Source: Polycladidibacter hongkongensis (GTDB taxonomy: Bacteria > Pseudomonadota > Alphaproteobacteria > Rhizobiales > Stappiaceae). From it: a stretch of DNA of 64,000 bases. Under the pieces are notes generated by a model that was not told the origin of the DNA, did no database searches, and saw nothing but the letters and a program-made list of their open reading frames with translations. The stretch covers positions 1 through 64,000 of the forward strand of contig NZ_LLWC01000030.1 of the NCBI RefSeq assembly GCF_001561995.1, in the 5' to 3' direction. Each line of letters starts with the position of its first letter. The first letter of the stretch is position 1. Below, piece by piece: positions 61,414-64,000 of the stretch. The position numbers and the translations under genes are program-made.

Positions 61414-62499
61414 ATGGGGTTGCAGCTCGCAACAGAACAAGAAAAGCAGCGGGCGCCACATCTGGAATTTCGCAATATTGGCCATAACTATGGCGGCCTG
61501 CCAGCGGTGCGCGATGTTTCCTTGCAGCTTGAACGTGGTGAGGTCTTGTGTTTGCTGGGGCATTCTGGTTGCGGCAAGACGACTTTGCTGCGCATTGCTG
61601 CCGGGGTCATTCGCCAGCAAGCTGGCGAGGTGTTGATTGATGGCGCGGTGGTGGCAAGTCATGAGAGCTTTCTGCCCCCAGAAGCGCGCGGCATTGGCTT
61701 GATGTTTCAAGATTACGCCCTGTTCCCTCATTTAAGTATTCTTGACAATGTATTGTTTGGCCTATCAACCCTGCCACGGGCAGAAGCCAAGACGCGGGCT
61801 CGTTCCGCGTTGGAGATGGTTGGTATGTCGCAGTATCTGGAAGACTATCCGCATGCGCTTTCTGGGGGCGAGCAGCAGCGGGTGGCTTTGGCAAGGGCGA
61901 TGGCGCCGCGTCCTCACACATTGTTGATGGATGAGCCGTTTTCTGGCCTTGATTCCCGTTTGCGAGAGGATGTGCGGGCACATACGCTGGAAATGATCCG
62001 CGAACAGGATGCAACGGCGGTTGTGGTGACGCATGATCCGGAGGAGGCGCTAAAGCTGGGAGACCGAATTGCGTTGATGCGGCGCGGCGAGATTGTGCAA
62101 CTGGCAACACCTGAAGAGATTTACTTCCGCCCGCAAAGCCTTTTTGCCGCAGAGTTTTTTAGTGAAGTAAACAAGGTGGATGGCGTGGTTGAAAATGGTG
62201 TGGTTGCTACGGTGTTTGGCGCTGTACCAGCAAGCCACTTGCATGAGGGTAGTCAGGCCACCGTGTGTGTCCGCCCACATCATGTGCGGCTGGAACCTGC
62301 AAAAGGCAACGGACAGAGAGGCGTGCACGGGCGCGTGGTGCGACGCAGCTTTGGCGGGGAAAGTGACGTATTATCCCTTAGCATAGAGGGCTGCGAGCAG
62401 GAATTCCGTGTAAAAAACCATCAGCCGGGGCAGTTTTTGATTGGTGAGCTTGTAGAAATTCATATTGCCGATGAAAAGTTTATGGTATTTGCTGCGTAG
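61414..62499 (+). CDS. ABC transporter ATPase, FbpC/PotA-like, with C-terminal TOBE domain
   Basis: Walker A GHSGCGKTT, Q-loop FQDYALFPH, signature LSGGEQQRVALARAM, Walker B LLMDEPFSGLD and switch VVVTHDPEEAL are intact, and a TOBE-like substrate-regulation domain fills residues about 240-361. Close relatives energise iron(III) or polyamine uptake. No permease or binding protein is adjacent, so it is an orphan subunit here. Confidence 0.85.
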   Translation: MGLQLATEQEKQRAPHLEFRNIGHNYGGLPAVRDVSLQLERGEVLCLLGHSGCGKTTLLRIAAGVIRQQAGEVLIDGAVVASHESFLPPEARGIGLMFQDYALFPHLSILDNVLFGLSTLPRAEAKTRARSALEMVGMSQYLEDYPHALSGGEQQRVALARAMAPRPHTLLMDEPFSGLDSRLREDVRAHTLEMIREQDATAVVVTHDPEEALKLGDRIALMRRGEIVQLATPEEIYFRPQSLFAAEFFSEVNKVDGVVENGVVATVFGAVPASHLHEGSQATVCVRPHHVRLEPAKGNGQRGVHGRVVRRSFGGESDVLSLSIEGCEQEFRVKNHQPGQFLIGELVEIHIADEKFMVFAA

Positions 62500-62587
62500 C
62501 CCCTTAGTATAAAAGGGATTTGATTTATGCGCGGGCGGTCAGGACACTGCGGCCTGCAGGGTAACAAACGTCAAGGGAGTTTGGCAG

Positions 62588-62830
62588 ATGGGTTCTATTG
62601 GAATTTGGCAGATCGTCATTGTTGCGGTGGTTGTTGTGCTGCTGTTTGGTCGCGGCAAAATTTCCGAGCTGATGGGTGATGTGGCCAAAGGTATCAACAG
62701 CTTTAAAAAAGGGCTGAAGGATGAAGAGACCGGTGCCAGCACGACAACCACTGCAAGTGACGAGACCAAAGTCATCGATCACAACCCTGCTCCAAGCGTT
62801 GAGAAAACACAGGAGAAGGACAAGGCGTAG
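62588..62830 (+). CDS. tatA: Sec-independent translocase subunit TatA
   Basis: The short N-terminal membrane helix ([20 protein letters not shown]) is followed by the amphipathic helix with [20 protein letters not shown], and then a polar tail. It forms the variable pore of the twin-arginine export system. The length of 80 aa is normal. Confidence 0.93.
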   Translation: MGSIGIWQIVIVAVVVVLLFGRGKISELMGDVAKGINSFKKGLKDEETGASTTTTASDETKVIDHNPAPSVEKTQEKDKA

Positions 62831-62968
62831 TTTTTACGGCTTGCTTCATTGTGGGGTGGTTAGCTGATTTGGCATTTGCCGCTGTGGCAAGGGGGTGGTT
62901 TAAAACCCTTTGCGCTAGGGCGCATAGCGGTGCAGGCAGATGCCAGACAGGGTGCGAAGGACTGAGAG

Positions 62969-63418
62969 ATGTTTGACATTGCGTGGACCGAGTTGCTGCT
63001 GGTGGCGGTGGTTGCCATTTTGGTGGTGGGCCCAAAAGAGCTGCCGGGGATGTTGCGCACAGTGGGGAAGGCCATTGGCTCGGTGCGGCGGATGGCCAGC
63101 GATTTTCAGTCAACTTTGAATGATGCGGTCAAAGAAGCGGAAAAGCAGGCAGGCATTGACGAGATGCGCGCGCAAGCTGATGCTGCCCAAAACTTCAATC
63201 CTTTAAAGGACCTAAAAGATTCGCTTGAGAGCGAGCGTAAGCAGATTGACAGTGCAGTTAAGGGGGGCGCTACACCTGCGCCGCAAGCGGGTGTCGCAGA
63301 GGATGATCCGTCGATTGCGCCAGAACCGGCTGTGACCCCGCTTGGGGCAGATCCGGCCATGCAAAGCAAGAAAAGCGCAAGCGTTGTTACTGCTGATAGT
63401 AGCGAGAAAGACACTTAA
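62969..63418 (+). CDS. tatB: Sec-independent translocase subunit TatB
   Basis: The N-terminus MFDIAWTELLLVAVVAILVV with GPKELPGMLRTVGK is diagnostic. A long amphipathic helix and a low-complexity Ala/Pro tail follow. With TatC it forms the receptor for twin-arginine signal peptides. Confidence 0.92.
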   Translation: MFDIAWTELLLVAVVAILVVGPKELPGMLRTVGKAIGSVRRMASDFQSTLNDAVKEAEKQAGIDEMRAQADAAQNFNPLKDLKDSLESERKQIDSAVKGGATPAPQAGVAEDDPSIAPEPAVTPLGADPAMQSKKSASVVTADSSEKDT

Positions 63419-63497
63419 ACCTGGTCGCTTTAATGGGATTTTCTGATCGCTGAGCATGTACCTTGCGATTGTCATGTGGGATGAAAAGGCAATATTG

Positions 63498-64000
63498 ATG
63501 TCTGAAAACGAAATTGAAGAGAGCAGGGCACCGCTGATCGAGCATTTGATCGAGTTGCGGCAACGCTTGATGCGCTCGGTCATTGCCTTGGCGATTGCCT
63601 TTGTCCTGTGTTTTATCTTCGCCAAGGATGTATTCAATATTCTGATTTGGCCATATGAGCGGGCCGCAGGCACAGACCATGTGATCGAGCTGATTTATAC
63701 GGCGCCGCAGGAATACTTCTTCACACAGATGAAACTGGCGCTGTTCGGGGCGTTGTTTATCTCGTTTCCCATCGTTGCCAACCAGATTTACATGTTCATT
63801 GCGCCGGGCCTTTATAAGCACGAGCGAAAGGCGTTTATTCCGTTTCTGGTGGCAACGCCGGTGTTGTTTGCGATTGGTGCGGCGCTGGTTTACTTCCTGA
63901 TTATGCCAATGGCGATGGGGTTCTTCCTGTCGATGGAGCAAGTGGGCGGCGCGGGTAAAGCCTCTATCCAGCTGCTGCCGCGGGTCAGTGAATATCTCTC
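63498..64000 (+). CDS. tatC: Sec-independent translocase subunit TatC (cut by window edge)
   Basis: ATG 63498 starts MSENEIEESRAPLIEHLIEL, with the TatC motif HLIELRQRLMRS, then FAKDVFNILIWP and YTAPQEYFFTQMKLALFG. About 167 residues are present, including at least four membrane helices; the rest lies beyond the window. Confidence 0.93.
   Translation, partial: MSENEIEESRAPLIEHLIELRQRLMRSVIALAIAFVLCFIFAKDVFNILIWPYERAAGTDHVIELIYTAPQEYFFTQMKLALFGALFISFPIVANQIYMFIAPGLYKHERKAFIPFLVATPVLFAIGAALVYFLIMPMAMGFFLSMEQVGGAGKASIQLLPRVSEYL

Overview
The window is a piece of an alphaproteobacterial chromosome, most likely order Hyphomicrobiales and possibly a marine, facultatively anaerobic member of the Stappiaceae/Pseudovibrio type. 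The evidence is the gene order dgt - argS - SPOR protein - nagZ - scpA - scpB - tatA - tatB - tatC, an NDUFS4-type complex I accessory subunit, and a fermentative pflB-pflA pair. The genus is inference. The first kilobase is worn insertion-sequence debris: the start of an IS3-type orfA and an IS6-type transposase destroyed by one frameshift and one nonsense codon.

Positions 1072-40307 hold a complete-looking transposable (Mu-like) prophage of 39,236 bp. Both ends can be read directly. The left end starts TGTAGCGCGCAAGTTCG, the right end finishes CGAACTTGCGCGTTACA, and the element is flanked by the 5-bp target duplication CAAAT (1067-1071 and 40308-40312). The terminal inverted sequence recurs inside both ends as candidate transposase-binding sites. 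Rightward from a c-type repressor the order is ner-like gene, MuA-like DDE transposase, MuB-like ATPase, small early genes, gemA, mor, terminator, lysis genes (M15 endolysin, membrane protein, Rz/Rz1-like spanins), Mu-type head genes (terminase, portal, gp30, protease/scaffold, decoration protein, gpT), then a contractile tail in P2 order (V, W, J, I, fibre region, FI, FII, E/E', T, U, X, D), and finally com and a Dam-type adenine methylase. The tail chaperone carries a -1 frameshift signal. The phage is therefore a Mu replication/head and P2 tail mosaic.

The most striking feature is that the left arm between the phage end and the repressor carries a complete acyl-homoserine-lactone quorum-sensing pair: a LuxR-family receptor and a LuxI-family synthase. 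Both lie inside the target duplication and are transcribed leftward, in the same direction as the repressor. The motif residues of both proteins are intact. A transposable phage that carries both signal synthase and receptor next to its lysogeny repressor could tie lysis/lysogeny to lysogen density. That role is inference; the gene content and boundaries are read from sequence.

From 40.3 to 64 kb the sequence is host core genome: tRNA-Arg(UCU), the NDUFS4-type subunit, a PiT phosphate permease, three identical tandem tRNA-Pro(UGG) genes, a tandem duplication that left a membrane-protein pair and a truncated oxidoreductase start, the pflA/pflB module with an FNR-type box upstream of pflB, an aldo/keto reductase, xth, erpA, dgt, argS, a SPOR-domain protein, nagZ, scpAB, a CPBP protease, an orphan ABC ATPase, and tatABC (tatC runs off the window).
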